Shown here one piece after another: positions 35,835 to 46,400 of a stretch of DNA of 64,000 nt. The stretch comes from Effrenium voratum (lineage: Eukaryota; Sar; Dinophyceae; Suessiales; Symbiodiniaceae): positions 1,135,383 through 1,199,382 of the forward strand of contig CAUJNA010003749.1 of NCBI GenBank assembly GCA_963377175.1, read 5' to 3'. The notes beneath the pieces were generated by a model. That model was not told the DNA's origin. It searched no databases and worked only from the letters and a program-made list of their open reading frames with translations. The position numbers and the translations under genes are program-made. Numbering within the stretch: the first letter of the stretch is position 1; the number at the start of each line of letters is the position of its first letter.

Positions 35835-38800
35835 ATGGCGGAAATCACCGAGGATGGACCTCATGTGGTGACCGATGAGTGGGTTCTCGGCCAGGCCGGA
35901 ATCTTGGACGTTGTGAATGACGGCCAGGTGCCCGGACAGCCGACGTTTTCCGGTCCTGACTTTTTGTCGGACCACACTTTTTCAGAAGCAATGCCTTCAG
36001 GGAGATCCAGTGCTACTCGCACTGATGATCTATCGTCTAATGCCTCAAGAGCTAATCGCTCTCAGGGTCATGGGGCTAATCGTCCTGACCATGATGATTC
36101 CGTCTCAGGACGTGATGATGACGAGCCCGGTATTGCACCTGGAGCTCAATCCTCATCTTTCCCGGAGCTGATGAATATTGGTCAGTCCGAGTTTCGTGGC
36201 TCCCGAGGCAACAGTAGACCTGTGCCAACCAGTAGCATAGTTTTTCAAGCGCTCGGTAATCCCGAACCTGGTACATCCAGTGGAGTTGCATTTGATGTTC
36301 ATCTGCCGACCGAATCCGGTGGGCTCGATTGGAGAGCATCATGGCCCAACGACGGAAATATTTTTGGTATGGATTTTGCCGCATGGATGCCAGGGCCACC
36401 CGCCCCGTCATCTTTCCCGCAATTCCAAAGCCCAAAACGGGCTGCTGGAAGCGATGAATTCATGCTACCTTTATCGATTGAGAATCTCAATCCTGACGTG
36501 GCCAGCCGTAACGTCAGGCCAAGGCCGTCGGTGAACCCGACCATGAGGAACATGTCCCCTCCCCCAGGACTTTCAGGATTTGAGAGCCCTAGGGAGCGTA
36601 ATATCGTAGATAGATTGGATTTGCATCCCAGTCCGACCCCGAGCAAACGATCAAGGTCAAATTCGACTGGATCGCATAGGGCAAGGGGGATGGATCGGGA
36701 AACCGCCCACAGGGGTAACCCCAGTGCGCGGGACTCAGGACGCGGTCGATCAGGTGATCCAGCGTCAATCATTGGTAGAGATCCGCTAAACGCGGACACG
36801 CTCGTTAACGTGCTTGATGGAATCGAGGCATTCCAGGAGGAATTTAATAGGTCGAGTGGCATGAGCGCACAAGGTGTTCGCCATACGCCCAACGCGGCTT
36901 CCATTTTCGCCCTAGACGACGTGGACGGAGCTAATGTTCCGATAGAATCTGAATCCATGATGGCATCAAGTTCTAGTCACAATCATACCATCAGTAATGC
37001 GACTGATATTGAATCGATGTCTGAGTCTAGAGTGTCCAATGCGACCGACTTGAATGACATTGTTATTGCTGACTCGAGGCCTGATGTTCCTATGCGAATG
37101 GATAGGCCTGTTGTTCCTAAACTGCCCGTGGCCAAAGGCCTGGGCATGACACAACCCTCTGCGGTTCGTGATGCTAGGAGATCTGCTCCGTATCAGAGTC
37201 AATCTCCTAATCGGAGTGAGTTTCCACGGCCATCAACGGCAGTGCAGGATGATTTCAGAACTCCTCCAAGGTCTAATCCAATCATGGTTGATCTGTCCAC
37301 TCCTCGAGATCGCGGATCAGGATTTGGTCCTACGAGTGAGGAGCAACCCAACGAGGTTGCTGATCTTGTAACAGCCCTTGAAAGAGGGAGAGTGGACTCT
37401 TCGGTAAGTGCGATTATTCATCGCCTGGTTGCTAAGGTCGAAGACCTTGGTCGTAGGAATGATAGAAGTGATCAATGCATCAAGCAGCTCTCCACTGAGG
37501 TTAGCTCGTGGAGGGCCAAATACGACCAATGCGTCCATGTGAGTAGCACGTGTACGCAGGCTGCGAACGCGGCCATGCAGCTGTCACAAGGGACTAAGGA
37601 CATCGTGACCGAGCTTGGCCAACGCGTCAAGATCGTTTCCAATCGCATGGTGAGCATAGGCGATGCCCTAAACGAGCGAGCCAGCTACGATGATGTTGCT
37701 CGCTCCATCACCCAGGTTCAAACTGTTTTTGAATCTCTTTCTGATCGAGTAACCGGGCTTATAGCTCGTGTTGATATGATCGAGAGATCTCTAGTGGAGA
37801 GCCAATCCAACCATCCTGCTATTGGTGGAGTGAACCTCAAAATCGAGGACCTGTCCACTAGGGTATGTCAGATTGATAGGATGATGCAAGATGTCGAACA
37901 ACGCTGGACCAACAATAGGGACGGCATAAAGTGGGTTAAAGACCAACTTTATGAGACACAAGCCAACCTTGAGATGAAGTCAAGGGACTGCAAATCCTAC
38001 ACGGACAAGCAGAATACTCATAACATGGCCGTTTCGACTACGCTCAACAGTAAGCTCGAGCAAATGCTCGAGGTGCTGGGTAATACGGCCCAGAGAATTA
38101 ACTCCCTCGAGTCAAGGCACTCGAACCAGGCCTCAAGTAGTGGATTGAACGATCACACAGGAGGAAGGCGAGCCGCGTCCCGTACTCCGGATAAGCGGCC
38201 ACCTCCACCTGGCCCTCCTGATGGTGATCCTCCACCACCTCCTCCTCCAGATCGGCAAAGCCCAGGAGGAGGGGGGAAGAAGAGTGCCGCCGGTGGGAAC
38301 CCTGGCGACCCTGGTAAACCCAGATGTAAATACGTAGGTGATGGTTATAATCACCTCATGGCCGAGTTTCACTGCAAGGGATGCAGAGGTGATATTTGTG
38401 AGTATTGTTTCTCGTTCAAGGAGAACTTGTGTGAAGAATGTTCCCGTAACGGACCCCGATGCGGTGTCTGTAGGGAGAGCTCGTTCCTGACCAAGGGTAT
38501 TGAGTGTCAGTTTTGCAAGACATACTACTGCACCAGACATTCTGCTGGGCAGGATGACTACAGGAGATTTGGATTTGTCCAGGGTCCCTGTTGTCTTGCG
38601 TGCCTTAGGGACGAGACTAGGAGAAGAAGGGATCCCGATGGTAACCGTGTCAGGAATAGGTCGCCTGGAGGCATACCTGAAACGAACCCGACGCGGTCGT
38701 TCTCGCCGCCTCTGCGGCCACCCGTTGACAGATTCCGTGACACCCCAACTGGAGGTCAGCCCGGTGCGGCTAACATTCAGAGTCCCCCGAAGGCTACGCA

Positions 38801-38990
38801 CCCCGTGCCCTGGATAAACGTGAAACCGGATATTATCCAGGATTTGATCCCAACGGTGCAAGGCCGAAGGATCCTTCAGGCCTTGAGCCGCCGACCATGC
38901 GTGGCCCCGATCCTCCTGACAAGAAATGTCGGATGTGTGATCGGGATATTCCTGATCCCAGTAAAATTGAGGAATGTAAGATATGCATGA
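35835..38990 (+). CDS. Retrotransposon ORF1: disordered/coiled-coil protein with C-terminal Cys-rich zinc-binding domain
   Basis: This 1051-residue protein starts at the first ATG after the 5' LTR, 96 bp past the LTR end. Residues 1 to about 500 are Ser/Pro/Asp/Arg-rich and look disordered. About 505-770 is heptad-like and helical, a plausible oligomerising coiled coil. A poly-Pro/Gly linker follows (about 785-830), then a Cys-rich block from C831 to about 925 with repeated CxxC pairs, including CKGC, CEYC, CEEC, CGVC, CQFC and CLAC, resembling a B-box/RING or FYVE-like multi-zinc domain. It lies upstream of the Gag-like ORF2 and overlaps it in another frame (-1). I infer a structural or nucleic-acid-binding role; no standard copia protein matches it. 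The last 30 or so residues overlap ORF2 coding and may not be made if frameshifting occurs. Confidence 0.85.
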   Translation: MAEITEDGPHVVTDEWVLGQAGILDVVNDGQVPGQPTFSGPDFLSDHTFSEAMPSGRSSATRTDDLSSNASRANRSQGHGANRPDHDDSVSGRDDDEPGIAPGAQSSSFPELMNIGQSEFRGSRGNSRPVPTSSIVFQALGNPEPGTSSGVAFDVHLPTESGGLDWRASWPNDGNIFGMDFAAWMPGPPAPSSFPQFQSPKRAAGSDEFMLPLSIENLNPDVASRNVRPRPSVNPTMRNMSPPPGLSGFESPRERNIVDRLDLHPSPTPSKRSRSNSTGSHRARGMDRETAHRGNPSARDSGRGRSGDPASIIGRDPLNADTLVNVLDGIEAFQEEFNRSSGMSAQGVRHTPNAASIFALDDVDGANVPIESESMMASSSSHNHTISNATDIESMSESRVSNATDLNDIVIADSRPDVPMRMDRPVVPKLPVAKGLGMTQPSAVRDARRSAPYQSQSPNRSEFPRPSTAVQDDFRTPPRSNPIMVDLSTPRDRGSGFGPTSEEQPNEVADLVTALERGRVDSSVSAIIHRLVAKVEDLGRRNDRSDQCIKQLSTEVSSWRAKYDQCVHVSSTCTQAANAAMQLSQGTKDIVTELGQRVKIVSNRMVSIGDALNERASYDDVARSITQVQTVFESLSDRVTGLIARVDMIERSLVESQSNHPAIGGVNLKIEDLSTRVCQIDRMMQDVEQRWTNNRDGIKWVKDQLYETQANLEMKSRDCKSYTDKQNTHNMAVSTTLNSKLEQMLEVLGNTAQRINSLESRHSNQASSSGLNDHTGGRRAASRTPDKRPPPPGPPDGDPPPPPPPDRQSPGGGGKKSAAGGNPGDPGKPRCKYVGDGYNHLMAEFHCKGCRGDICEYCFSFKENLCEECSRNGPRCGVCRESSFLTKGIECQFCKTYYCTRHSAGQDDYRRFGFVQGPCCLACLRDETRRRRDPDGNRVRNRSPGGIPETNPTRSFSPPLRPPVDRFRDTPTGGQPGAANIQSPPKATHPVPWINVKPDIIQDLIPTVQGRRILQALSRRPCVAPILLTRNVGCVIGIFLIPVKLRNVRYA

Positions 38991-40420
38991 AAAGGGCATG
39001 TGAGATTTGTATTCCGAAGGCTACACGCCTTTGTCCTGTGTGTGCATTGTCAATCGGTAGCTCTCAGGTTCCACAGCATCTTTTCGGAACTGGTGGCGGC
39101 GGGTACAGTAGCCATCATGATCCGAACTGTACAGCTGCGACTAAGTGCATTTCCATAGACCTCCCGCCAGAGCCCGACGCGGCTGGGCTGAGGGTATGGA
39201 TAGCCAATATGAAGGAAGCTGTTAGCAATGCCTACAGCTATGATGGACTTTACGTCATCAATTGGCTAACTGAAGTCGAGAAGGCAAAGACCTTTGATGA
39301 ACTGGATGGGGAATGTAAGTACCACATCCTCGAAGCCAGGTTCAATGCAGCCATTCGGAAGTGCATCAAGACTGTTGCGATCATCGATAAGATTAATCGT
39401 CTCACCGAAGCCGCTCAACGCTCCAACAATCGCATCAAGAGTAGGCAGATCCTGTGGCTCTTATACGACCACTTAAGGACTGCGAATATCGGAGAGCAAT
39501 CGTTCAGGATAATTGAGCTCTCAAACTTACGATGCAGTACATCATCTTTCTATACTGAAGAGGAGCGACTTGAAAGGTTCATCGCGAAGTGGGATCACAT
39601 CCTTGCGGGTCTCGATGAACCGCTGACCGAACAGGTAAAGCGGTCGCTATTCAGTGAGAAGGTTAGACACCTCAACTGTTTGGCCCATGATATCAGGGAA
39701 TGGGATAGGAACATATCCAACCCTGATGTTTGTAGCTATGAATGGCTTCGTGCTCGTTGCAAGAACGAAATTGACCGTTGGAGGGTTCGTAAGAATCAGG
39801 TCAATATGCACAAAGACTTTTACGAACGATCTCAGTCCAGGGACAGAGCCCAGAAACCTGGTGCTCCTGGTCCTCCTGTTAGGAGACGATCTCCGTTTGG
39901 AGATTCCCATAGGCCTAATCGGCCTCCTAGCGATCCGAGAAAGAGGACTGGTAACACCCCTAGTCCTCATCGAAGGGACAGGTACTCTCCCAGGAATCGG
40001 GAGCAGGACAAGCGGCGTACGCCTAGCCCTAGGGGCGAGCCCCCGAGGAGGCCCAGATCTACGTCGCCCGGCGCTCCTGCGATTGATGCATGTAGGGACT
40101 TCGCGCGTGGATACTGTTCGCGTGGGCAAGAGTGTAAATTCGCACACACGAGAACTGGGAGTTCCGATGCTAAACGCAAGGAGCGTCCTCCCCTGATTCC
40201 AGGGTATTGCGCCCAATGGGTTGCCTATGGAAAGTGCATGAGGGATAAGTGTGATTACAAGCATGCAAAGCCACCTGAGCATTTGCTGAAAGAAGCGAAG
40301 CAACACACTGCGGCCCCAGCGACCGAGTCTGCCGATGCGCAACCCGAGTCTGCTGAACCTACTACCACTGCTGACGACAGGACATATAGTCCTGCCCCTG
40401 ATTTGTCAGCGGGTTTTTGA
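38897..40420 (+). CDS. gag: Retrotransposon Gag-like protein with tandem CCCH zinc fingers (ORF2)
   Basis: Read from ATG 38897 this is 507 residues; the frame is open from 38774, so a product fused to ORF1 by -1 frameshift is possible. Residues about 10-50 form a Cys cluster (CRMC, CKIC, CEIC, CPVC). About 95-310 is a Trp/Leu-rich helical region with the look of a copia Gag capsid. An Arg/Pro/Ser-rich linker follows. Two CCCH fingers then occur: C399-x7-C407-x5-C413-x3-H417 and C438-x8-C447-x4-C452-x3-H456. Ordinary copia Gag uses a CCHC knuckle (Cx2Cx4HxC), so CCCH fingers are a substitution for the RNA-binding module. The ORF stops at a TGA that directly follows a slippery GGGTTTT, feeding into Pol. 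Confidence 0.85.
   Translation: MRGPDPPDKKCRMCDRDIPDPSKIEECKICMKRACEICIPKATRLCPVCALSIGSSQVPQHLFGTGGGGYSSHHDPNCTAATKCISIDLPPEPDAAGLRVWIANMKEAVSNAYSYDGLYVINWLTEVEKAKTFDELDGECKYHILEARFNAAIRKCIKTVAIIDKINRLTEAAQRSNNRIKSRQILWLLYDHLRTANIGEQSFRIIELSNLRCSTSSFYTEEERLERFIAKWDHILAGLDEPLTEQVKRSLFSEKVRHLNCLAHDIREWDRNISNPDVCSYEWLRARCKNEIDRWRVRKNQVNMHKDFYERSQSRDRAQKPGAPGPPVRRRSPFGDSHRPNRPPSDPRKRTGNTPSPHRRDRYSPRNREQDKRRTPSPRGEPPRRPRSTSPGAPAIDACRDFARGYCSRGQECKFAHTRTGSSDAKRKERPPLIPGYCAQWVAYGKCMRDKCDYKHAKPPEHLLKEAKQHTAAPATESADAQPESAEPTTTADDRTYSPAPDLSAGF
40411..40417 (+). promoter_or_regulatory. -1 ribosomal frameshift slippery heptamer G_GGT_TTT at the Gag/Pol junction
   Basis: In the Gag frame the codons are gcG GGT TTT TGA. 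This fits X_XXY_YYZ exactly (X=G, Y=T, Z=T), with the zero-frame stop TGA as the very next codon. Slipping back one base gives GGG TTT TTG AGA, which is the Pol frame. Pol has no ATG until 40531, so a Gag-Pol fusion by -1 frameshifting is the simplest expression route. A downstream pseudoknot was not established. Confidence 0.75.
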
Positions 40421-43400
40421 GAGGGGCGGGCCGTCACCCTCAGGCTATTGGGCTTGTTGCCTGCCCTGCTCATCCCATAGCCAAGGCATATGAAGAGTAT
40501 AGAGCTCGGTTTCAACGCCCTGAAGGGACAATGGAGTGGTCAGTGACCACTATTGGCGCTCGTACACTGCAAGGTACGTGTCCGGGCGGCCCGAATATCA
40601 GAGCTGTAATTCGCAGACGAACGATTCGTCTCTCGGACAACGCTCTGATTGATGATGTCGATTTGAGTGTACCAACTCGTAAATCCGTTTTATTCAGACG
40701 GATTCCCGGGCCAATTGACATTAGGACGGATTTCTATTACCTGCCCGGTAAGTGCGGCCAGTATAACTCTGAGCTCGCAAAGGCGGTGAGGATTAAGCTC
40801 ACTGCTCACAGGCTGAATTTCAACGACAATGCTGAGATTCAGCAAGTTGAGAATATAAGGACGCGTGACGAGCCGAGGCCGATCATGAATCGGCGGTCAC
40901 ATTCTCGCCCCATCCACCCGGATAGGTTGCGTCAACCTCCCGAGGTGATTGCGATGTCCGAGGAAAATGCTAGAATCCTAGCTGCCACCACTGGACAGAT
41001 TGTACAGTTGCAGTTAGGCGAGTATGTGCCTGATAATAGGTGGGCTCGTCGCCCTCGAATGATCAGGGAAAACGTTCCTGATCAGATGCCTGCTATGCCT
41101 GGCCCGCAAATCGAAATCCGGTGGCTTGCTGACACTGGGTGTCCTTTCGACTTGGTTGGGATGCACGACATTCCCGCACAGGACCATCGCCACATCAAGA
41201 ATGGGCGTATCCAACACTCCTTGCAAACCGCAAATGGTGTTGCTGGGACTCAAGGTAGAGTTGATGCAACTGTTGAGTCACTTGACGAGGATATTGAAGC
41301 CTTCGTCATGGATAATACACCCTCGATTGTCTCGATAGGGCGTAGGTGTGCGGATTTTGGATACAGTTTCCGGTGGGACGCTTTTGAGACGCCTGTTCTC
41401 ATCAGCCCATCCGGGAAAACTGTTAGGCTCGACGTTATAAACAACGTCCCATACCTGCCTAAAGGGCCGGTTATGTTTGGAGCCCCGAACTTGGATGCAT
41501 GTCCTGCGATACCGGCAATGCCCGGTCCAGTAATTGCCATGAACGATTCACTGTATCCTGCAGCTCCCTCTGAGGCCGACACGCCTGACGAAGGGGGTGA
41601 AGTTGTTGAAATCAAACACCCTGAGGGCTACAGGACTGAGGCCCAGTTGCGTGCTGAAGCTAAAACGCTTCAACACATGATGTCACATTTGCCAAAGAAT
41701 CCTTTTTGCCCACATTGCCAACGCGCAAAGATGGAAAACGTGCGTTTGCACCGCCGGGGCGGTGCCGACGCGCATGAATGCACGAAATTCGGTGATATTG
41801 TCACTGTTGACACGATGGTGTTACACGGTTTAAAGGACCGTGGTGTGAATGGTGAAACAGACGCAGTCGTGTTTTACGATCTTGCGACTAAGTACATAGA
41901 TGTACTCCCTGTTTTCAGTCGGTCTGTACCTAATACGGTAGAAGCTTTTCACAAGTTTATGGGTCCTGAACCCAAGATTGGTCTGCTATACTCGGACCAA
42001 GCTAGAGAGTTTCTTGCGGCTACTCGCCGAATGGCTTGGGTGCATCACATGTCCACACCCGGAATGCCAAAGACGAATGGCATCATTGAAAACAAAGTGA
42101 AGCTAGTTCTGCATGGAGCCAGAGTACTCCTCAGACAAGCCGGCTTATCGCCCAAATGGTGGCCATTTGCCGTTCGCGCATTTTGCGCGGCCAGAAATCT
42201 CGAAAATCGAGGTGAAGGAACCGCATGGGGAAAGAGAAACGATGACAGGGATTTTCCCGGTCAACTCATCCCATTCGGATGTCTTGTTGATTTCAAGCCA
42301 ATCGCGCCAAAACCGCGTAGGCTCGAAAAGGGGGGGCTCAAAAACGCCTCCGAACGGGATGACCATCACAAAGCTGATGAAATTCCTACAAAAGATCACT
42401 GGATCTTCGATGAAGAATCTGGCAAACTCGTCAGAGTGCATGTTGAACCAAGGACTAAGCTATTCAAAGCTGACAGCGTTGATGCTCCAATCGAGCCTAT
42501 TCGTCTCACCGCTGACCGTGATACATGGGTTCAGTATGATGAGGAAAATGGAGAAATGATACACTCCGTAGACTGGAGATACGGCCCAGATTCCACTAAG
42601 GAGCTAAAAGCCCCGTGGACTGGCGAGACGTATTTCACTGTAAAGCCAAAAGAGTTTGACCCTCTTGAGGACTCTGATTACGAGCCTGAAGGAGATGATG
42701 AACTAGCTGATGATTCAGGGCCGTCCGATCACGGAGAGGACGAGTACAGCAACGTGCCCGCTATGCCGGCACAGAAGATTGACCCTGCATCTAAAGCGCC
42801 CAAATTCGGGCCAGTGTCGAAGCCTGGAATTTTCCTGGGTTATAGATTAGAGCCCGGTGGCCAGTGGAAGGGCGACTACTACGTTGCCGATCTTGAACAC
42901 TTTAGGAACGGATTTTCCCGACCCAGTGTTCATCAAGTCAAAAGGGTTTGGCGGAACCCCGAAGAGGGATACGTTTTTCCCATGTTGGCCGCCTATGAGC
43001 GTTTGACTAGGGAGGTCCAGCTCCTAGATACTGGAGAAGGAAAGGGTCTTCCCAAAGCGGATGCTCCTACCGAACCGGACAACCAGCTCAATGCCGTTGG
43101 TCCGGGTTCCGATCATCCTGGCGATAACAGTAATGATCCTGTTGTTGACTCTGAAGCACCTGCTGATGCTCCTGAAAGGGACCACTGGGTGCGTGACGAA
43201 GAGTCCAAATCCTGGCACAGACACCATGTAGATGCTAGGCAAGCCTTTTTCGGGGATGATAAATCTCCACTGCCTCCTGGAGGCCCGTCTCAAGCGGATG
43301 TGGATGATTATCGTGTGACTCATCTGACGTACATTGACTCTACGCAACAGTGTATCCGGGATGACAGGAGAATCCTGAACCCTGGACATCGGGTCAGAAC

Positions 43401-46400
43401 TCAAAAGTTCTGGACTGGTGTGACAATTCTGTATGATAAAGGGCATGCTCCTTCTAGGGCTCCAAGGGTCACTCTGGCCAAGTTCAAAGATAGGCTAGAC
43501 AAAGTCGAGGACCTCGACGCAGGTGAGCCTAAAGCCCACACCTTACACGGTGATGAGCTTGATTACGAGCAGAAGGAGAAAAGAAAGGAGAGGTCCTATT
43601 CTGGATCTGGCAAACCCAACTCCATTTCTTCTACTGACTGGAAAGGCATGTCCGTCGGTATGCGAAGGATATACATCGAGGCTGAAAGGGAGGAAGCTCT
43701 GAAACGAGCGCGTGCTGGCGAAGCCGCACCCTCCAAACCAGCTGGACCCGCTGTGATAAGGCGGAGATTGTTGATAGAATTTGCATGCGAACCTGACTCT
43801 AAACTCTCCGCCACTATGCTGGAACAGGGGGGTGACGCGATTCGCGTACACAAGGAGTCGTTCGACATTTTAAAGAATAAGGATATGACTAGATTGATCG
43901 AGATAGTCGATCAGAATCCTGGTTGTGACTTGTGGGGCTCGATCCCGTGCGGACCGTGGAGTACTTGGCAGTATGTTAACTTGTCCCAGTACGGTCCCGA
44001 GTTCGCTGTAGAGCTCAACGAAGCTAGACGAACGTCGATGGTCATGTTTGCTGCTTTCCTTCGTGTCGCCAAACGCGTGCGCTTTAAGGGAGGTAGAATA
44101 GCTTTCGAATGGCCGAGGCATTGTCTTGGATGGAAACAGCCATTCATGAGGCGTCTAATCGACGATCCCGACATCAGGTGTGTCGATGTTGACGGTTGCG
44201 ACTTTGGAATGCAAACGTCCGATGGTGTTCCCATCAGGAAGCAGTGGCGGATCGCCACTTCTTGCCCTGAACTGGCCAACGAGCTACGAGGGCGTACATG
44301 TAGCCACGAAATAGGCTACCCCCACGCCAGGATCGAGGGAAGCCTTACGCCCTTGACTGCGCGATATCCCATTGGGATGTGTAAAGCCGTAATTAAAGGT
44401 CTTTACGGGCATAAGCCCTATGCGGCTGCCCCTGCTACCTTGGGCGAGGGGGACAACGCTCCTGCTGCGCCTGTTGAGGTAACGAAGGCCGATCCGTGTG
44501 CATGGAGGCGAGACAAGGATGCCTTGCTCGTCCACATGTTGAACAATTATGCAACTCTCCCTACTCGGCAAACGCCTGGTTCTGCGGGCTTAGATTTGAG
44601 CTCGTGCGATGAGATCATCGTTCCCGCTAAGGGAAGTGCTCTCGTGCATACTGGATGCGCCTTTACTTTCCCAAGCGGAGTTTATGGCCGCATCGCACCG
44701 AGATCAGGTCTGGCAGTCAAGCACATGCTAGACGTAGGTGCAGGTGTAATTGACCCTGATTTCTCAGGAGAAGTGAGAGTGATGCTTTTTAATCACTCTG
44801 ACTATGAGTTTCGAGTTCGACCTGGAGACAGGATCGCTCAGCTCATACTTGAGAAAGTCATGATTATTGATGCTAAGATCACCGTCAAACAACCCGACGT
44901 AACCGTCAGGGGGGTTAACGGTTTTGGCAGTACCGGCGGGTATCCTGCTGGTCCCGCCATAGGATTAAATGGAGATCCTGTTCCGCCGATGCCCAGATCA
45001 AATAAGGCTTCGGGGCATCAACCCAACTTACAGGGCATACCAACTTTTTACGCCTGTGTAGCAAGGCCTGTAACGAAGAAGGAACAAGCTGGTAACGACA
45101 AGGCTCGTGCAGCTCTCCTCAAGGAGTGGACAAAGCTCCGAAAGTTGGGGTGTTGGGATGAGTCGAAAGTTAGAGAGTGGAAGAAGGTTGCTGCCGAAGC
45201 GCGAGCAAACGGCAAGACTGTCCATGTAGGAAGAATTTTTGACATATGTGTGGAAAAGAATCATGAACTCCCCGAGGATGATCCTAATAGGAAGTACAAA
45301 GGGAGAGTAGTGTTTGAGGGATGCTTTGTGAGGGACCAGTCAAATCACTGGGCCATGTTTTCCGAAGCTACCTCATGCCCGGCAACAATGGCCGCAGGCA
45401 AGATGTGTGATGCATATGGTATGTTGCCTGGTCACGCACTACAAGTCAGTGATGGCGAATCCGCCTATACCCAAGCTAAGCTGCTGGGTCCCACGACATG
45501 GGTGCGTATTCCTAAGGATCAATGGCCGCAAGCCTGGGTTGATGCTGGCTATGACGATCCGGTCTGTCCATTGATCCTTGCCCTATACGGGCATCCTGAT
45601 GCCGGCACGTTCTGGGAAAAGCATTGCGAAGCAAGGCTTATTGAGGTCGGATTTATCCGTGTCCCGGAATGGCCGAGTGTGTTTTATCACCCTAAGTATA
45701 AGCTTTTTCTTGTGGTTTATGTTGATGATTTCAAGATGGGTGGCCCATCCGCTAACCTATCGATCGGATGGGACCTCATTGGTCGGGTAATTACAATGGA
45801 ACCGCCGGGTACCCTCAAGCGGTATCTGGGCTGCGAGCATGAGTTTGCTGCAGCAGATGTACAGGGTTTCTTCGACCCTCGTACTGCCTGGACTGTGGAT
45901 CATCCACCATCCAAAGAGATGCCTGACATTCGTTTCGGAGAGAAACGACTTCGAGCTGACGAGGTCAAATTCGACCCGGCTCGGGTGAAGATCATCAAAT
46001 ATAACGAAGCGTGCTTCATGGAAGCATGCGTTGACAGGTACAAGGAGCTATGCCTCCCCAAGTACCCTAGACCTCTGGTGAAGGCTGAGACGCCTTTTCT
46101 GGATGAAAGTAAACCGGAATTTGATGAGAATCCCATCAACCCGGAAGTAGATCAGCTGTTTGGGCAGCCATCTCCTTGCCCAACAGACGTGATTGCTGAA
46201 CAGCCCGGTGTCCTAGGCGACGCGGCAGCTGCAGTTCTCATGAAAATTTTGTATGGTGCTAGGATGGGTCGATACGACCTAATTAGACCTGTACAGGCGT
46301 TGGCCAGTCGAATCACTAAGTGGAATCGACTGTGCGACAAGAAGCTTCATAGGATTGTTTCCTATATCAACTCAACGCTAGACCTACACCTATACGGGTG

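Noticed and set aside
35219..35878. 219-codon ORF through the 5' LTR, with a hydrophobic stretch, and its twin at 57366-57935
   Set aside because: The LTR copies are identical as DNA, so equal frames are expected. The ends run into unrelated sequence, and the hydrophobic part comes from repetitive GCTCGCTT-type DNA.
38133..38999. Minus-strand 288-codon ORF opposite ORF1
   Set aside because: Shadow of a GC-rich Pro/Gly/Cys-coding region; no natural-looking sequence.
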